DNA of 64,000 bases. Source: Corynebacterium silvaticum (lineage in GTDB: Bacteria; Actinomycetota; Actinomycetes; Mycobacteriales; Mycobacteriaceae). Positions 1-11,693 of this stretch are shown piece after piece. A program made the position numbers and the translations under genes. The notes beneath the pieces are model-generated. The model saw nothing but the letters and a program-made list of their open reading frames with translations, was not told the origin of the DNA and did no database searches. Position 1 is the first letter of the stretch. Each line of letters begins with the position of its first letter. The stretch covers positions 434,001 to 498,000 of the forward strand of contig NZ_SDQO02000002.1 of NCBI RefSeq assembly GCF_004382825.2, in the 5' to 3' direction.

Positions 1-6
1 GAAGAT

Positions 7-243
7 TTAGTTGTCCCGTCGGCGGTTAACCCCGCAGATCGCCACCCAGATTCCGGTGGCGGCGACGGCAATGAAGCTAAGCCCGATGAGATGCTCTGAG
101 AAGTGGCCATTTTTGAATGCAAAGATGCACACCAGGATAAGAGCGATCCAGGAAATGGCATGAAGAACACCGGCCACTATGGATGCAGTGGAATATGTCT
201 TTTTGTTGTGCGGCAAGGAACGTTGCGAGCGGGACGAGGGCAT
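7..243 (-). CDS. Small two-helix membrane protein, function unknown
   Basis: A 78-aa protein with a basic N-terminus (about residues 1-18) followed by two hydrophobic segments, roughly residues 22-42 and 50-70, and a short basic tail ending RRRDN. This suggests a small integral membrane protein with both ends in the cytoplasm. I do not recognise a family. It lies downstream of the acyl-CoA ligase in the same direction, 125 bases away, with a possible terminator between them, so it is probably transcribed on its own. The two membrane segments are seen directly; the topology is inferred. Confidence 0.6.
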   Translation of the reverse strand: MPSSRSQRSLPHNKKTYSTASIVAGVLHAISWIALILVCIFAFKNGHFSEHLIGLSFIAVAATGIWVAICGVNRRRDN

Positions 244-315
244 GAGGAAAACTTTACTAGAACAGGGTGTTTCCTATGCATAAAGGGTTGGGCTTCTCGA
301 CGTACGCCGCACACT

Positions 316-359
316 AGTGCTCAGCCGCGTACAGCGAAAAGCTGTGACAGCCGAGCACT
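316..359 (-). terminator. Possible terminator after the acyl-CoA ligase
   Basis: Arms AGTGCTC (316-322) and GAGCACT (353-359) enclose a second small hairpin ACAGC-GAAAA-GCTGT (331-345). It lies just beyond the stop of the minus-strand ligase at 369. There is no clear U-run, so the assignment is tentative. Confidence 0.35.
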
Positions 360-368
360 GTGCTCTTT

Positions 369-2015
369 TTAGGGCTTGAGCATGCGGGGGATTACTTTGC
401 CCGTGGCATTGCGTGGGAGGGAGTCCACAAAGTGGACGTCGCGAGGGATGGAGTGTTCTGCGAGGTTGTTTTTTACCCAGTCACGAATCGAGTCTTCGCT
501 AAGGGCGGAGCCTTCGGGAGAATCTTCGCGAACGATCCATACGGCAATGCGCTCAAACATGTCGTCGTCTTCCACGCCGCTCGCATAGAGATCGGCAATG
601 CCTGGCATGGGTTCGAGGACTTCTTCGACGGAGCGAGGATAGACATTTTCTCCTCCGACGATGATCATGTCGTCGGCACGCCCGAGCACAAAGAGGTAGT
701 TGTTCTCATCGATGTAACCGCGGTCGCCGATTTGGATGAGGTCTCCGACGCGGGGGATGGGGATGGTGGGGTCGGTGTATCCGGTGAGTGACATGTTGTT
801 GTGGCAGAAGATGCGACCGGGAACCCCGGGGCCTACGGGGTTGTCATTGTCATCGAGGATGACCAGCTGGGTGCCTTTGCAGATTTTTCCGGCCACAGCA
901 GGATTCTTTGCGATCTCTTCCATGCTTGCGATAGCGGCAGCAGAGATCTCGGTGCTGCCGTAGAGATTGCACAGGATTTTGCCAAAGCGCTCGTGGACGG
1001 CGTCGACAAGCCATGGAGAGAGCGAGTGGCCGGAGGAGAAAATGAATTTGAGGCTAGAGCAGTCGTAGTTTTCTTGGCCTTCGACCGCAAAGAATTGTTT
1101 AAGGAAGATGGGGGAGGAAATCATCCCGTCGATCTGATGCTTTTGGACGTCGGCAAGCGCCTCTTGGGGATTGAATACGCGGCGGGTGATAACCGTGCAA
1201 CGCAGCGCGAATGCAATGTTGAGGCAGGCCCATCCCCATGTGTGGAAGATGGAACCGGTGAGCTGAATTGTCATGTTCGCGCGCCATGGAACTTGAGCGA
1301 GCACGCTTTCGAGCACCGTGGGGGCCGTGAGCTCTTTGCGCATGACACCTTTAGGAATTCCTGTGGTGCCGGAGGACATAAGCACGATGCTGCCGTGTTT
1401 GGGGAAGATGGGCAAAGAAACGCCCGCGGTTTCCCATGGCTTTTTTACAATATCGTCCAGGGTGATCAGGTCTGCGGTGCGTTGGGCGGGGGTTTCTTCG
1501 CGGTATCCGACAATGACGTGTAGACCGGTGAGATCGGCGGGGAGGCGGTCGACGAATTCCTCGTCGATAACCAGGACGTTGATACCATCGCGTTTGATGC
1601 ATCCGGCTAGCTGCTCGGGGGAAGACCCGATGTTGAGGAGGTAGATCGACGCCCCCACGTAGCCTTTAGCCGTAAGCGGATAAATGGACGCTCGGCCGTT
1701 GCGCGCCATGACGCCGATCCTGAGGTCGTCGAGGCCGAGGGACGCGAAGTGTCGGGCGAGGGTAAGCGAATCGTTGCGTAGCTGGGTGAAGGTCAGGGTG
1801 CCGTCGTCGTCGATAAGCGCTATGCGGTGCGGACAAATGCGGTATGCCTGTTCAACTTCGCGCGCAGTCGTAAATCTATAACGGGCAAGAAGCTGTGGAA
1901 TGGAGAAGAGAGCGGAGGGATTGCCCTCTACGCTGAGAATCCCTGAAGAGATAAGCGTTGGGGCAAGCTGAACCATTGCTTTGAGCGTGGAAGGAACTCC
2001 AAGTCGTGCTTTCAT
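369..2015 (-). CDS. Acyl-CoA synthetase / AMP-forming ligase (FadD-like)
   Basis: A 548-aa ANL-superfamily adenylating enzyme, expected to activate a carboxylic acid, probably a fatty acid, as acyl-AMP and then acyl-CoA. The phosphate-binding motif SSGTTGIPKG lies near residue 215, and the downstream motifs YGSTE, GDRGYIDENN and the C-terminal ATGKVIPRML lysine segment are present, so the active-site set looks complete. The start at 2015 has an AAGGAG ribosome site about 11 bases upstream. The N-terminal 50 residues precede the usual ANL fold. The gene faces away from the SGNH hydrolase across a 209-bp AT-rich gap. Substrate cannot be read from the sequence; corynebacteria use such ligases in fatty-acid and mycolate-precursor metabolism. 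Confidence 0.85.
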   Translation of the reverse strand: MKARLGVPSTLKAMVQLAPTLISSGILSVEGNPSALFSIPQLLARYRFTTAREVEQAYRICPHRIALIDDDGTLTFTQLRNDSLTLARHFASLGLDDLRIGVMARNGRASIYPLTAKGYVGASIYLLNIGSSPEQLAGCIKRDGINVLVIDEEFVDRLPADLTGLHVIVGYREETPAQRTADLITLDDIVKKPWETAGVSLPIFPKHGSIVLMSSGTTGIPKGVMRKELTAPTVLESVLAQVPWRANMTIQLTGSIFHTWGWACLNIAFALRCTVITRRVFNPQEALADVQKHQIDGMISSPIFLKQFFAVEGQENYDCSSLKFIFSSGHSLSPWLVDAVHERFGKILCNLYGSTEISAAAIASMEEIAKNPAVAGKICKGTQLVILDDNDNPVGPGVPGRIFCHNNMSLTGYTDPTIPIPRVGDLIQIGDRGYIDENNYLFVLGRADDMIIVGGENVYPRSVEEVLEPMPGIADLYASGVEDDDMFERIAVWIVREDSPEGSALSEDSIRDWVKNNLAEHSIPRDVHFVDSLPRNATGKVIPRMLKP

Positions 2016-2224
2016 TGTAAGGAAACTCCTTGTAGAAGAGCAGATTGTAATAAAAAAGGTTTATTTACCGATGGTCAAAAGAGAACGTTGGTTTAGTTAT
2101 GGATTCTGAAGATCTATTAATGAATATCGTTAAGAACTACCAAAACGTTAGCCACATCAGTAGCATCTGTAACTTAATACCTGAATATTTGCCTTAGCAA
2201 AACTAAGTCTCTGTTAGGAAGAAT
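2016..2224. promoter_or_regulatory. Divergent AT-rich promoter region
   Basis: This 209-bp gap separates two divergent genes and must hold both promoters. It is distinctly AT-rich and contains the short inverted repeat CTTAG-CAAAA-CTAAG (2193-2207), close to the start at 2225, which could be an operator. I cannot assign -35/-10 elements with confidence. Confidence 0.4.
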
Positions 2225-3034
2225 ATGCTTCGTAAACTCGTTACCGCACTTACCTCAGCGGCGATTCTGGCTTCCCTCACCGCGGCTCCTCAAGCACTCG
2301 CAGCTGAGCGCAACATGGTTGTCCTCGGAGACTCCATTATCGCGGACTCCCCGGCGACGCAGTTGCTAGCAGATCGTTTCACCTCATCGAGGAACTGTCG
2401 ACGTTCCCCCGACAGCTACGCCGAACAAGCCGGGCGTCGCTTGGGGCTTCCTGTACGCAATTTCTCATGTCCCGGTGTTCAGTCTGTTTCCACGGGTTCC
2501 TTTGCCGGTGGGCCTTTCAACGTAGAAGTAGATTCAGCGCTTAACAGCGGCGCTTTGAATGCTGCTACCGCACGAGTGGTGATCACTCATGGATTCAACG
2601 ACACCTACTTCAACGGAAGCGAATCCGAGGGAACAACGCGTGAGCGTTTTGTCGCGGCTATGCGCCCGCAAATTGATCGCATCCGCGCAGCCGCCCCACA
2701 TGCGCGTATCCAGATTGTCGGTTATCCGACCATGGTTACTGGTAGTCGTATCTGCCCTCTGCACATTATTCCTAATATCACCCTTCCAGTGCCGGCTGGG
2801 GCAATGGAGCGCTGGGAGAATCTCGCACAGGGGATGAACATAGATCTTGCTCGCGCAACCGGCGTGGAATTCCTAGATCTCAAACCGCATACCCGCAACA
2901 ATGGGATGTGCGCACCTGATGCAGACCGCTACTTCTCCGGTGTTATTGATTTCACCACTGGCAAAGGCAACATGCCGCTTCATATCAACGCCCGAGGTCA
3001 TGAGCGTATCAGCGAGATCCTCGCCAACAGCTAG
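2225..3034 (+). CDS. Secreted SGNH/GDSL-family hydrolase
   Basis: A 269-aa exported esterase/lipase-type protein. A Sec signal peptide covers about residues 1-26, with likely cleavage after ALA. The SGNH blocks are visible: VLGDSIIADS (catalytic Ser, block I), ITHGFND (block III, Asn) and a C-terminal INARGHERIS (catalytic His). Cysteines near residues 57, 80, 178 and 220 probably form disulfides outside the membrane, as in actinobacterial secreted SGNH esterases. Length is typical. It is a single-gene unit closed by a strong hairpin. The substrate is unknown; cell-envelope esters or host lipids are possible. Confidence 0.85.
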   Translation: MLRKLVTALTSAAILASLTAAPQALAAERNMVVLGDSIIADSPATQLLADRFTSSRNCRRSPDSYAEQAGRRLGLPVRNFSCPGVQSVSTGSFAGGPFNVEVDSALNSGALNAATARVVITHGFNDTYFNGSESEGTTRERFVAAMRPQIDRIRAAAPHARIQIVGYPTMVTGSRICPLHIIPNITLPVPAGAMERWENLAQGMNIDLARATGVEFLDLKPHTRNNGMCAPDADRYFSGVIDFTTGKGNMPLHINARGHERISEILANS

Positions 3035-3061
3035 ACCCGAAACAGTTTCCTTAAGAGATTA

Positions 3062-3111
3062 AAAGCACGGAGGTGCTCTCCGCGACAATGTGGGGAGCAC
3101 CTCCGTGCTTT
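3062..3111. terminator. Bidirectional terminator between SGNH hydrolase and rmlA
   Basis: Perfect 17-bp inverted repeat, arms 3062-3078 and 3095-3111, with a 16-nt loop and A/T-rich flanks on both sides. It lies between convergent genes ending at 3034 (+) and 3162 (-), so it can serve both. Confidence 0.85.
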
Positions 3112-3161
3112 ATGTGTTTTATGGGTTGTGACCAGCGGGGATACTCAACCCCCGCTGTCGG

Positions 3162-4031
3162 TCACCAGCCTTCGCCTAAGGCACGCAGCAGATACCTGCC
3201 GTAGCCAGGCTTCAGTTGGGAGTGGCCCAACGCGCGTAGCTGGGAATCGTTGATAAAACCTGCTCGCCACGCGGCAACCTCGGGGGAACCGATGATGGAG
3301 CCGGTGCGTTTTTGTAGGACCTCAACATAGGAAGAGGCCTCACTCATAGAGTCGATTGTGCCGGTATCCAGCCACACACTTCCGCGTTTTAGTTTGTGGA
3401 CACGCAGCCTATCTTGCTCCAGGTAGGCGCTGTTCAGCGCAGTGATTTCTAGTTCGCCGCGCTCGCTGGGGATAAGGTTTTCTGCGATTGTGGCAGCGTC
3501 GTGAGGATAAAAATAGAGGCCGACTATGGCAAAGTTGGATGTCGAGTGGGCTGGTTTTTCTTCGATCGCGGTGGCCATTCCGCGAGCATCAAAGTTAACC
3601 ACGCCGTAGCGTTGCGGATCGGAGACCTCGTAGGCAAAAACGGTGGCTTTACCTGGGGTGTAGCAACGTTGAAGCGAGGCGTCGAGGTCGCTGCCGTCAA
3701 AGATATTATCGCCGAGGACGAGCGCCACGTCGTCGTTGCCAATGAAGTCACGGCCGATCACTAATGCTTGCGCAAGTCCATCGGGGGATGGCTGCACCGC
3801 GTAAGACAAGGAAATACCCCATTGCTCGCCAGTGCCTAGGAGACGCTGAAAGGCTTGCTGGTCTTCAGGGGTGGTGATCACCAAGATTTCAGAGATACCC
3901 GCCTGGATGAGCGTGGTCAGCGGATAGTAGACCATGGGCTTGTCATAGATCGGCATAAGCTGCTTGGAAATGCCGAGCGTTATGGGGTGCAGCCGGGTTC
4001 CCGACCCGCCCGCCAAGATGATTCCCTTCAC
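3162..4031 (-). CDS. rmlA: Glucose-1-phosphate thymidylyltransferase RmlA
   Basis: A 289-aa nucleotidyltransferase that joins dTTP and glucose-1-phosphate to dTDP-glucose, the first step of dTDP-L-rhamnose synthesis. It begins with the signature KGIILAGGSGTRLHPIT, followed by PMVYYPL and the EEKP motif, and has the normal family length. In corynebacteria rhamnose links arabinogalactan to peptidoglycan, so the pathway matters for the cell wall. It starts 3 nt after rmlCD stops, so it is the last gene of the rmlB-rmlCD-rmlA operon, which ends at the bidirectional terminator. Confidence 0.95.
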   Translation of the reverse strand: MKGIILAGGSGTRLHPITLGISKQLMPIYDKPMVYYPLTTLIQAGISEILVITTPEDQQAFQRLLGTGEQWGISLSYAVQPSPDGLAQALVIGRDFIGNDDVALVLGDNIFDGSDLDASLQRCYTPGKATVFAYEVSDPQRYGVVNFDARGMATAIEEKPAHSTSNFAIVGLYFYPHDAATIAENLIPSERGELEITALNSAYLEQDRLRVHKLKRGSVWLDTGTIDSMSEASSYVEVLQKRTGSIIGSPEVAAWRAGFINDSQLRALGHSQLKPGYGRYLLRALGEGW

Positions 4032-4034
4032 AGC

Positions 4035-5441
4035 CTAGATCTCCTTTGCATCCGATGTGGCGCAGTACTGTGAGCAGTAGCGCGCGTAGTAGTGAGCGAG
4101 CACATCTTGCCAATCACGTGGGGAAAACCCGAGCTTAGTGATTTTACTCAAGTCCAAGGCTGAGTACTGGGGGCGCGGGGCGGCGGTTACCGTGTCCGCA
4201 AAATATTCGGCTGTACTGAGCGGCTGCACGTCGGAAGCAGAACGACCCGCCAGCTCAAACACCCGCTGCGCCACCTGCGCCCAAGAAACAACCTCACCAG
4301 AATTGCTCAGGTTATACACCCCATAGGGCGCGTGATTATCGAGCAAGAACTGAATACCCGCAGCTAAATCATCGGTGAAGGTGAGTCGGCCTAGCTGATC
4401 GTCCACCACCTGCGGAGAAACCCCACGTGCAGCAAGGGAAGCCATCGTGGACACAAAGTTTTTCCCTTCTCCCACCACCCAGCTGGTGCGCACTACGTAA
4501 TGCTGTGGGGCAACGCTTACCGCAGTATCGCCTGCGGCTTTTGACTGGCCATAAACGCTCAGTGGGCTGAAGGGTTCGTGCTCGTCGTGGATAGGGCAGG
4601 TGCCATCGAAGACGTAGTCGCTGGATATATGCACCAACGTGATCCCATAACGAGCCGCAATTGCAGCAAGGCGTGCGGGTGCTTCCGCGTTTGTACGCCA
4701 CGCGGCGGCCGAATCAGTTTCGGCGGTATCGACGGCTGTATAGGCGGCGGCGTTGATGATCACGCTGTAGTCCGCCCAACGACGCGCCTCTGTGATGTCT
4801 GAGGTGATGTCTAACTCGGCGCGAGAACAGACCTCGGCATGGGGAAAAACCTTTTTTAAGGCTTGTCCAAGTTGTCCGTTCCCGCCGGTAATAAGCATTT
4901 TCTTGGGAGGGACGGGTGTAGCTTCGGTCAGCGGAGGGTGCGCCATGTCTTTGTCAGAGAGCGTTGCGTGATCGAGGGGGATCGGCCAAGAAATATTCAA
5001 TGCGGGATCAGCGAGATTCACAAAAGAATAGTGAGCATCTGGCGACCAGTGGTCGTTGACCAAATAGGTATATGCAGTGGATTCAAGGGCTTGGAACCCG
5101 TTGGCAACCCCTCGCGGAACAAAGACAGCTATCTCGGGAGTAATAGTCAAGGTAAACGTGGCGCCAAATGTCGCGGAACCTTCGCGTAAGTCACACCAGG
5201 CCCCAAAGACCGAACCAGTTGCTACGGAGACGTATTTATCCCAAGGCTCTGCGTGCAGCCCTCGGGTTACGCCGACTTCCGCGTTGAAAGAAATATTGTT
5301 TTGTACTGGTCGGAAACCGGAGAATCCTAAGTCTGCGAGTTTGGACTCTTGCCAATTTTCTTTGAACCAGCCGCGGGAGTCCTCATGCAGATCGAGATGG
5401 ATGACCATCATGCCCTGAATAGAGCAGGTTTCTATCTTCAT
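4035..5441 (-). CDS. rmlCD: Fused dTDP-4-dehydrorhamnose 3,5-epimerase / reductase RmlCD
   Basis: A 468-aa bifunctional protein. Residues about 1-185 are an RmlC cupin epimerase (SFNAEVGVTRGLHAEPWDKY, then the conserved VANGFQ region). Residues about 190-468 are an RmlD short-chain reductase with the NAD(P) motif LITGGNGQLGQAL and the catalytic YGQSKAAGD. The two halves catalyse the last two steps to dTDP-L-rhamnose. Most bacteria encode them separately; the fusion is known from C. glutamicum. The gene starts 3 nt after rmlB and stops 3 nt before rmlA, so the three enzymes are tightly co-expressed. Confidence 0.95.
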   Translation of the reverse strand: MKIETCSIQGMMVIHLDLHEDSRGWFKENWQESKLADLGFSGFRPVQNNISFNAEVGVTRGLHAEPWDKYVSVATGSVFGAWCDLREGSATFGATFTLTITPEIAVFVPRGVANGFQALESTAYTYLVNDHWSPDAHYSFVNLADPALNISWPIPLDHATLSDKDMAHPPLTEATPVPPKKMLITGGNGQLGQALKKVFPHAEVCSRAELDITSDITEARRWADYSVIINAAAYTAVDTAETDSAAAWRTNAEAPARLAAIAARYGITLVHISSDYVFDGTCPIHDEHEPFSPLSVYGQSKAAGDTAVSVAPQHYVVRTSWVVGEGKNFVSTMASLAARGVSPQVVDDQLGRLTFTDDLAAGIQFLLDNHAPYGVYNLSNSGEVVSWAQVAQRVFELAGRSASDVQPLSTAEYFADTVTAAPRPQYSALDLSKITKLGFSPRDWQDVLAHYYARYCSQYCATSDAKEI

Positions 5442-5444
5442 CGT

Positions 5445-7838
<2,394 letters not shown>

Positions 7839-7846
<8 letters not shown>

Positions 7847-9920
7847 GATGAGAACCTCCCTCAGTGGAGATTGTGCAGCCATCAGATGCAGTGGCTGCAC
7901 GGTTCTGCAACCACGTGAAAATCAGGGCTTCCATGAACGCAACTTGGCCGTTATCGGCAGCTCCCGCGTGCCCACCCTCAACGTTTCCGTAGTAATCAAC
8001 CGGCTGTCCACAATCGGCGAGCGCGGCGGCGAATAACCGGGCGTGTGCGGGGTGGACGCGATCGTCTCTCGTGGAAGTGGTAACCAGCGTTGGCGGATAG
8101 GAAACTTCCGAATGCTCGCGGATGTTGTGCAGCGGGGAGTAACTCGCCAAGACTTCGCGTTCTTGGGGATCCGAGGGGTCGCCATATTCAGCAATCCACG
8201 ATGCCCCGGCAGACCATTCGTGGTACCGCAACATGTCAGGCAGTGGGACCTGGACAACGGCACCTTGAATCAGTTCAGGATAAGAAGTGAGAGCTACAGA
8301 CGTGAGCAAACCACCATTGGAGCCACCCCGCACGAAGACGGAGGAGGCATACCCGCGGGAGACGACGTCGTTAAGCACAGCCTGATGATCTTGGTAGATA
8401 AGAGGTCTGTTCTTCCTGATAACGCTTTCGTGCCACGTGGGACCGAACTCGCCACCACCACGCAGATTAGGCTGAACATAAAAGTTGCCTTGCTCCAGCC
8501 AACCCAAACCCCGCGTGGCTGAATAGCCAGGAACCAACGAGACCTCAAATCCACCATAACCGCCTACCAGCGTGGGACGAGGACCACGGGAGAAATCGCC
8601 GACGATAAAATACGGGATCTTTGTCCCATCTGCAGAGGTGGCCCAGTGTTGGCGAGTTTCCATACCGTGTGCGTCGAAAAGCGCCGGGGCATGCCGGACT
8701 TCACCAGGAATAAGAGACTCGCTCACGTTGACGCGGAATAACGTATCGGGCTGCGTGAAAGAGGAAGCACCCAACCACGCCTCGTCGCTATCATCACAGG
8801 TAGAAACGACTCGTGCGGTGGTGAGGGGCGGCAACTGAATGTCCGCGTGCTCGGACTCTAGAGAATCGAGCCTTAACACCTCTAACGTGGAGCTAACGTT
8901 ATCCAGTACCGTCAAGATAATCCGGGTCTTGGTAAAAGAAATATCCTGGATACTCGTCGTAGGGGTAGGAGTGAACACCGTATGGAAGTCTCGGCTCCCA
9001 TCTAAGAAACGCTGAAAATCAATGGCACCGACCCCGCCAGCGGGCACCCCAGCATAATCTTCTCGTGGAAAGACAAACATCCATTGCCGATGAAACGTGA
9101 GCTCGCAGTCCTCGGGCACCTCTACTATTTGCAACGCGTTGTCGCGTTCGATAAAGGTGCGCGAACGGTAGAAATCCAGGGATCGGCGGACAAATTTTCG
9201 TTCAAAACCGGGCGTAGAATCTGCCCACGCTGAAACTGCCAGATCGCTGGTCTTACCAGCAAAAAATTCTTGGGCAGAGTGTATGGGAGTGCCGCGCTGC
9301 CACACATAGGCTCGCGCCGGGTATCCAGAATCAGTCAGCGTTTCTGGGCCTAGATCTGTCCCTATAAGGAGAGTATCTCTATCCACCCAACTGACGAGTG
9401 TCTTGGCCTCTGAAATATAAAAGGGGTCATCGGTGACAAAGGAGTTAGCGCATAAATCGAACTCGCGAATTTCTACGGCATCAGCGCCACCTCGGGACAG
9501 CTGGATAAGCGCTCGGTCAAAGTGATGGGGGCGAACATGGGCGCCCTTCCACACCCAGCTTTCCTTTTCCTCATGTGCAAGCTTGTCCACGTCTACCAGG
9601 ATGTGCCATTCGTCTGCTCCTGAGAGAAACGCGTCTAGCGTAGTTCTACGCCAAAGGCCCCTGGGGTGATCTGCGTCTTGCCAGAAGTTATAGAGGTATT
9701 CACCACGACGAATCACATAAGGAATTTTGGTGTCGACGTTCAGCGCAGTGCGCATCCTCTGCTGGAGAACGGAAAAATCAAGTGCCGATTCCGTGGAGTC
9801 AGACCAGCGTTTGGCCCAGTCAAGTGCTTCCGGGGCGTCGATGGTTTCAAGCAACGCAGCATCAAAGGGCAGATCAGCTAATTCACGGTGCTCTGGCCGT
9901 GGGGAAGATGTAGTAGTCAT
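7839..9920 (-). CDS. Prolyl oligopeptidase-family serine peptidase (S9)
   Basis: A 693-aa protein with an N-terminal beta-propeller region and a C-terminal alpha/beta-hydrolase domain. The nucleophile motif RGGSNGGLL is near residue 545; the Asp (STRDDRVHPAHA) and His (EGGHAGAA) of the triad follow. There is no signal peptide, so it is cytoplasmic and probably cleaves short, proline-containing peptides. It is the first gene of a probable minus-strand unit with the M1 peptidase and then rmlBCDA. Length matches family S9A. Confidence 0.88.
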
Positions 9921-9946
9921 TGCCTCTGAGATTACTCATTAAAGGG

Positions 9947-9980
9947 ACCGCCCGCCGGCGGAAGATCGCTGGCGGGCGGT
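9947..9980 (-). terminator. Terminator after the mycolyltransferase gene
   Basis: Perfect 10-bp GC-rich arms ACCGCCCGCC (9947-9956) and GGCGGGCGGT (9971-9980) with a 14-nt loop. On the minus strand they are followed by a T-containing stretch. They sit just after the mycolyltransferase stop at 10006. Confidence 0.75.
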
Positions 9981-10005
9981 GTAACTGGGAAAGAAGAGCT
10001 CAGGT

Positions 10006-11085
10006 TTACTTGTTAAAAGCGCGCTCGAATGTCGGCCAAGAAGCGCGGAGGTCATCCTGCCAGTAGCTCCAGGAGTGGGTGCCTGTGTTGCGCATGTTGA
10101 AGTCGGCTGGGATGTTCAAGGACTTCAAGCGGACCTTGAGGTCGTTGGTGCACATGTTGGTTCCAGCTTCGATGAGGCCACCCTCTACCACTACCGCGGT
10201 AAGACCAGTGGAAGCGATTGCCGGGTCCAGGCCAGCGTAACGAGGGTTAGCCAAGGTGTCGTGGCCACCTGCAATGCCGCTGGCGTTGGATACGTAGATC
10301 TCCGTGCCGCGGAGGTCCTCAGCCATGACAACTGCGTCGTTGTAGCGGTTGTAGTCAGAACCCATGGGGCCCCACATCTGCTCAGGGGTTGCCTGGCCGC
10401 GCTGCAGCGTCAGGCGCAGGAACTGATAAGCCATAGGAGTGGAGGTGGCTGCGCAGCCAGAGAAAGAACTTACTGCGTCGTAGAAGCCCTTTGCATGCGC
10501 GGCGAGGAGCAGCGAGCTGGTGGCGGACATGGACATGCCGACGATAGCGCGCTTGTTGTTTGCCTTAAGCATGGACTCCATCGGTCCTGGAAGCTCCTTG
10601 GTAAGGAAGGTCTCCCACTTTTGCTTGCCGCCTAGGGCAGCGTTCTCTGATACCCAGTCGGTGTAGTAGGAGAATTTACCTGCCATAGGAACGACAACGT
10701 TGACGTCCTTCTCCTTGTAGAAGTTCATCGCGTCGGTCTGCATGACCCAGTTAGCGCGGCCTTCTCCACCGTCGCCACCGTTAAGGAGATAAACAGTTGG
10801 GCGGTTGGGGCTCGAAGCTTTGAGGACCACCATCGGGATGTTGCGATTCATGGATGGGGAGTGCGCCCATGCCTCAACCACACGATCGTTGTCGAGCTTC
10901 TCGCGCCATACCGGGCTAATGTCCGGCGTTGCACCAAAGTGCACGTCTGCTAGAGCGGTGCCGTTGCTGATCTGTGCGGGAGTCTTTTCAGCTGCGCCGG
11001 CAGTAGGTGCGACAGCTGTGCCGAGAAGGCTAACAGTAGCTGCAGTAGCAACCGAGAAGGCCGCGATCGACCGAAGGAACTTCAT
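10006..11085 (-). CDS. Secreted corynomycolyltransferase (antigen 85 family)
   Basis: A 359-aa exported esterase that transfers corynomycolic acid between trehalose monomycolate, arabinogalactan and related acceptors in the outer envelope. A signal peptide covers about residues 1-31, ending TAGAAE. The alpha/beta-hydrolase nucleophile lies in VGMSMSATSS near residue 184, the Asp/Glu region in the C-terminal third, and the catalytic His in TGTHSWSYW near the C-terminus. The size is that of single-domain corynebacterial Cmt proteins. It corresponds in position to C. glutamicum cmt1, as I recall it, downstream of the rml genes. It is monocistronic, with a terminator after it, and faces away from the porin-like peptide. 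Confidence 0.92.
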   Translation of the reverse strand: MKFLRSIAAFSVATAATVSLLGTAVAPTAGAAEKTPAQISNGTALADVHFGATPDISPVWREKLDNDRVVEAWAHSPSMNRNIPMVVLKASSPNRPTVYLLNGGDGGEGRANWVMQTDAMNFYKEKDVNVVVPMAGKFSYYTDWVSENAALGGKQKWETFLTKELPGPMESMLKANNKRAIVGMSMSATSSLLLAAHAKGFYDAVSSFSGCAATSTPMAYQFLRLTLQRGQATPEQMWGPMGSDYNRYNDAVVMAEDLRGTEIYVSNASGIAGGHDTLANPRYAGLDPAIASTGLTAVVVEGGLIEAGTNMCTNDLKVRLKSLNIPADFNMRNTGTHSWSYWQDDLRASWPTFERAFNK

Positions 11086-11484
11086 ACTGCTTTTTCTTCC
11101 TTGTTTTCTATCCAGTTAGTGGGCAAATGGAAGGACATGCTTTTCGACGCTCGCCATTGCCCGAAAGCCTGCTGGCGTCAACATTTACATCGTTTTCTTC
11201 ACGTAGAACGTTAACAGGTTCCTATGGTGTGGGGTAGTAGCCAGCCCCAAATAAAACCAGTTTTTTGCGCAAAAATGCGTGACGCTCACAACATTTTGTG
11301 AGATTTTTCTAAGCGTTGAGCAAGGTTTCATTATATGTCATATTAGTCAGAAGGTTGCTCTAGGTAGGGCTGCTTCATGTTATTTTGAATCATTCGAAGG
11401 CGACGGAAACGGGCGTTTAGGCTTACACTCTGATTGTCACTTTTGTTCTTCCAGACTTTTTCAAGCGAAAAGGATGTAACTTTT
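11086..11484. promoter_or_regulatory. Divergent 399-bp intergenic region with two palindromes
   Basis: This gap separates the mycolyltransferase and the 44-aa peptide and must hold both promoters. It contains a perfect 14-bp palindrome of the form TTTTTGCGCAAAAA (11262-11275) and a perfect inverted repeat CTCACAA-CATT-TTGTGAG (11285-11302). A possible -10 TACACT (11424-11429) lies about 60 bases before the peptide start. I see no other gene in it. Confidence 0.45.
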
Positions 11485-11619
11485 ATGGAAAAGATCGCTG
11501 CTTTTTTCAGCAATCCACTCGGCTCTATCCAGGCCTTTATCAATGAGGCTGTCGGCGCCACTGTTCAGGCAGGCTCTGCGGGTTTGAGCAACTTCTGGCA
11601 CCTGATCGGGCTGCTTTAA
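11485..11619 (+). CDS. 44-aa hydrophobic peptide, possible PorA/PorH-type cell-wall porin
   Basis: A 44-aa peptide starting MEKIAAFFSN and ending SNFWHLIGLL, with no signal peptide, no cysteine and no positively charged residue other than a single lysine at position 3. An AGGA site lies 10 bases before the ATG at 11485, and a strong hairpin follows the stop, so it looks like a complete small transcription unit. Corynebacterial PorA and PorH channels are 45-57 aa, lack signal peptides, and are O-mycoloylated; the C. glutamicum PorA, as I remember it, also ends in an LIGLL motif. Placement next to a mycolyltransferase fits. The porin role is inference from size, composition and context. A longer in-frame start at 11434 adds 17 residues but has no supporting ribosome site. 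Confidence 0.6.
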   Translation: MEKIAAFFSNPLGSIQAFINEAVGATVQAGSAGLSNFWHLIGLL

Positions 11620-11646
11620 TAAAAAACTCACGCGTAATCACGTGCA

Positions 11647-11693
11647 ATAACGCAAGCCGGGAACTGTGTGGCAACGTCCGGGGCTTGCGTTAT
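11647..11693 (+). terminator. Terminator after the porin-like peptide
   Basis: Arms ATAACGCAAGCC (11647-11658) and GGCTTGCGTTAT (11682-11693) are perfectly complementary and are followed by TTTCTGT. It lies 28 bases after the peptide stop. Confidence 0.8.

Noticed and set aside
2193..2207. CTTAG-CAAAA-CTAAG as a DtxR box
   Set aside because: It shares only TTAG/CTAA ends with the DtxR consensus; the central AGGCTAACC part is missing.
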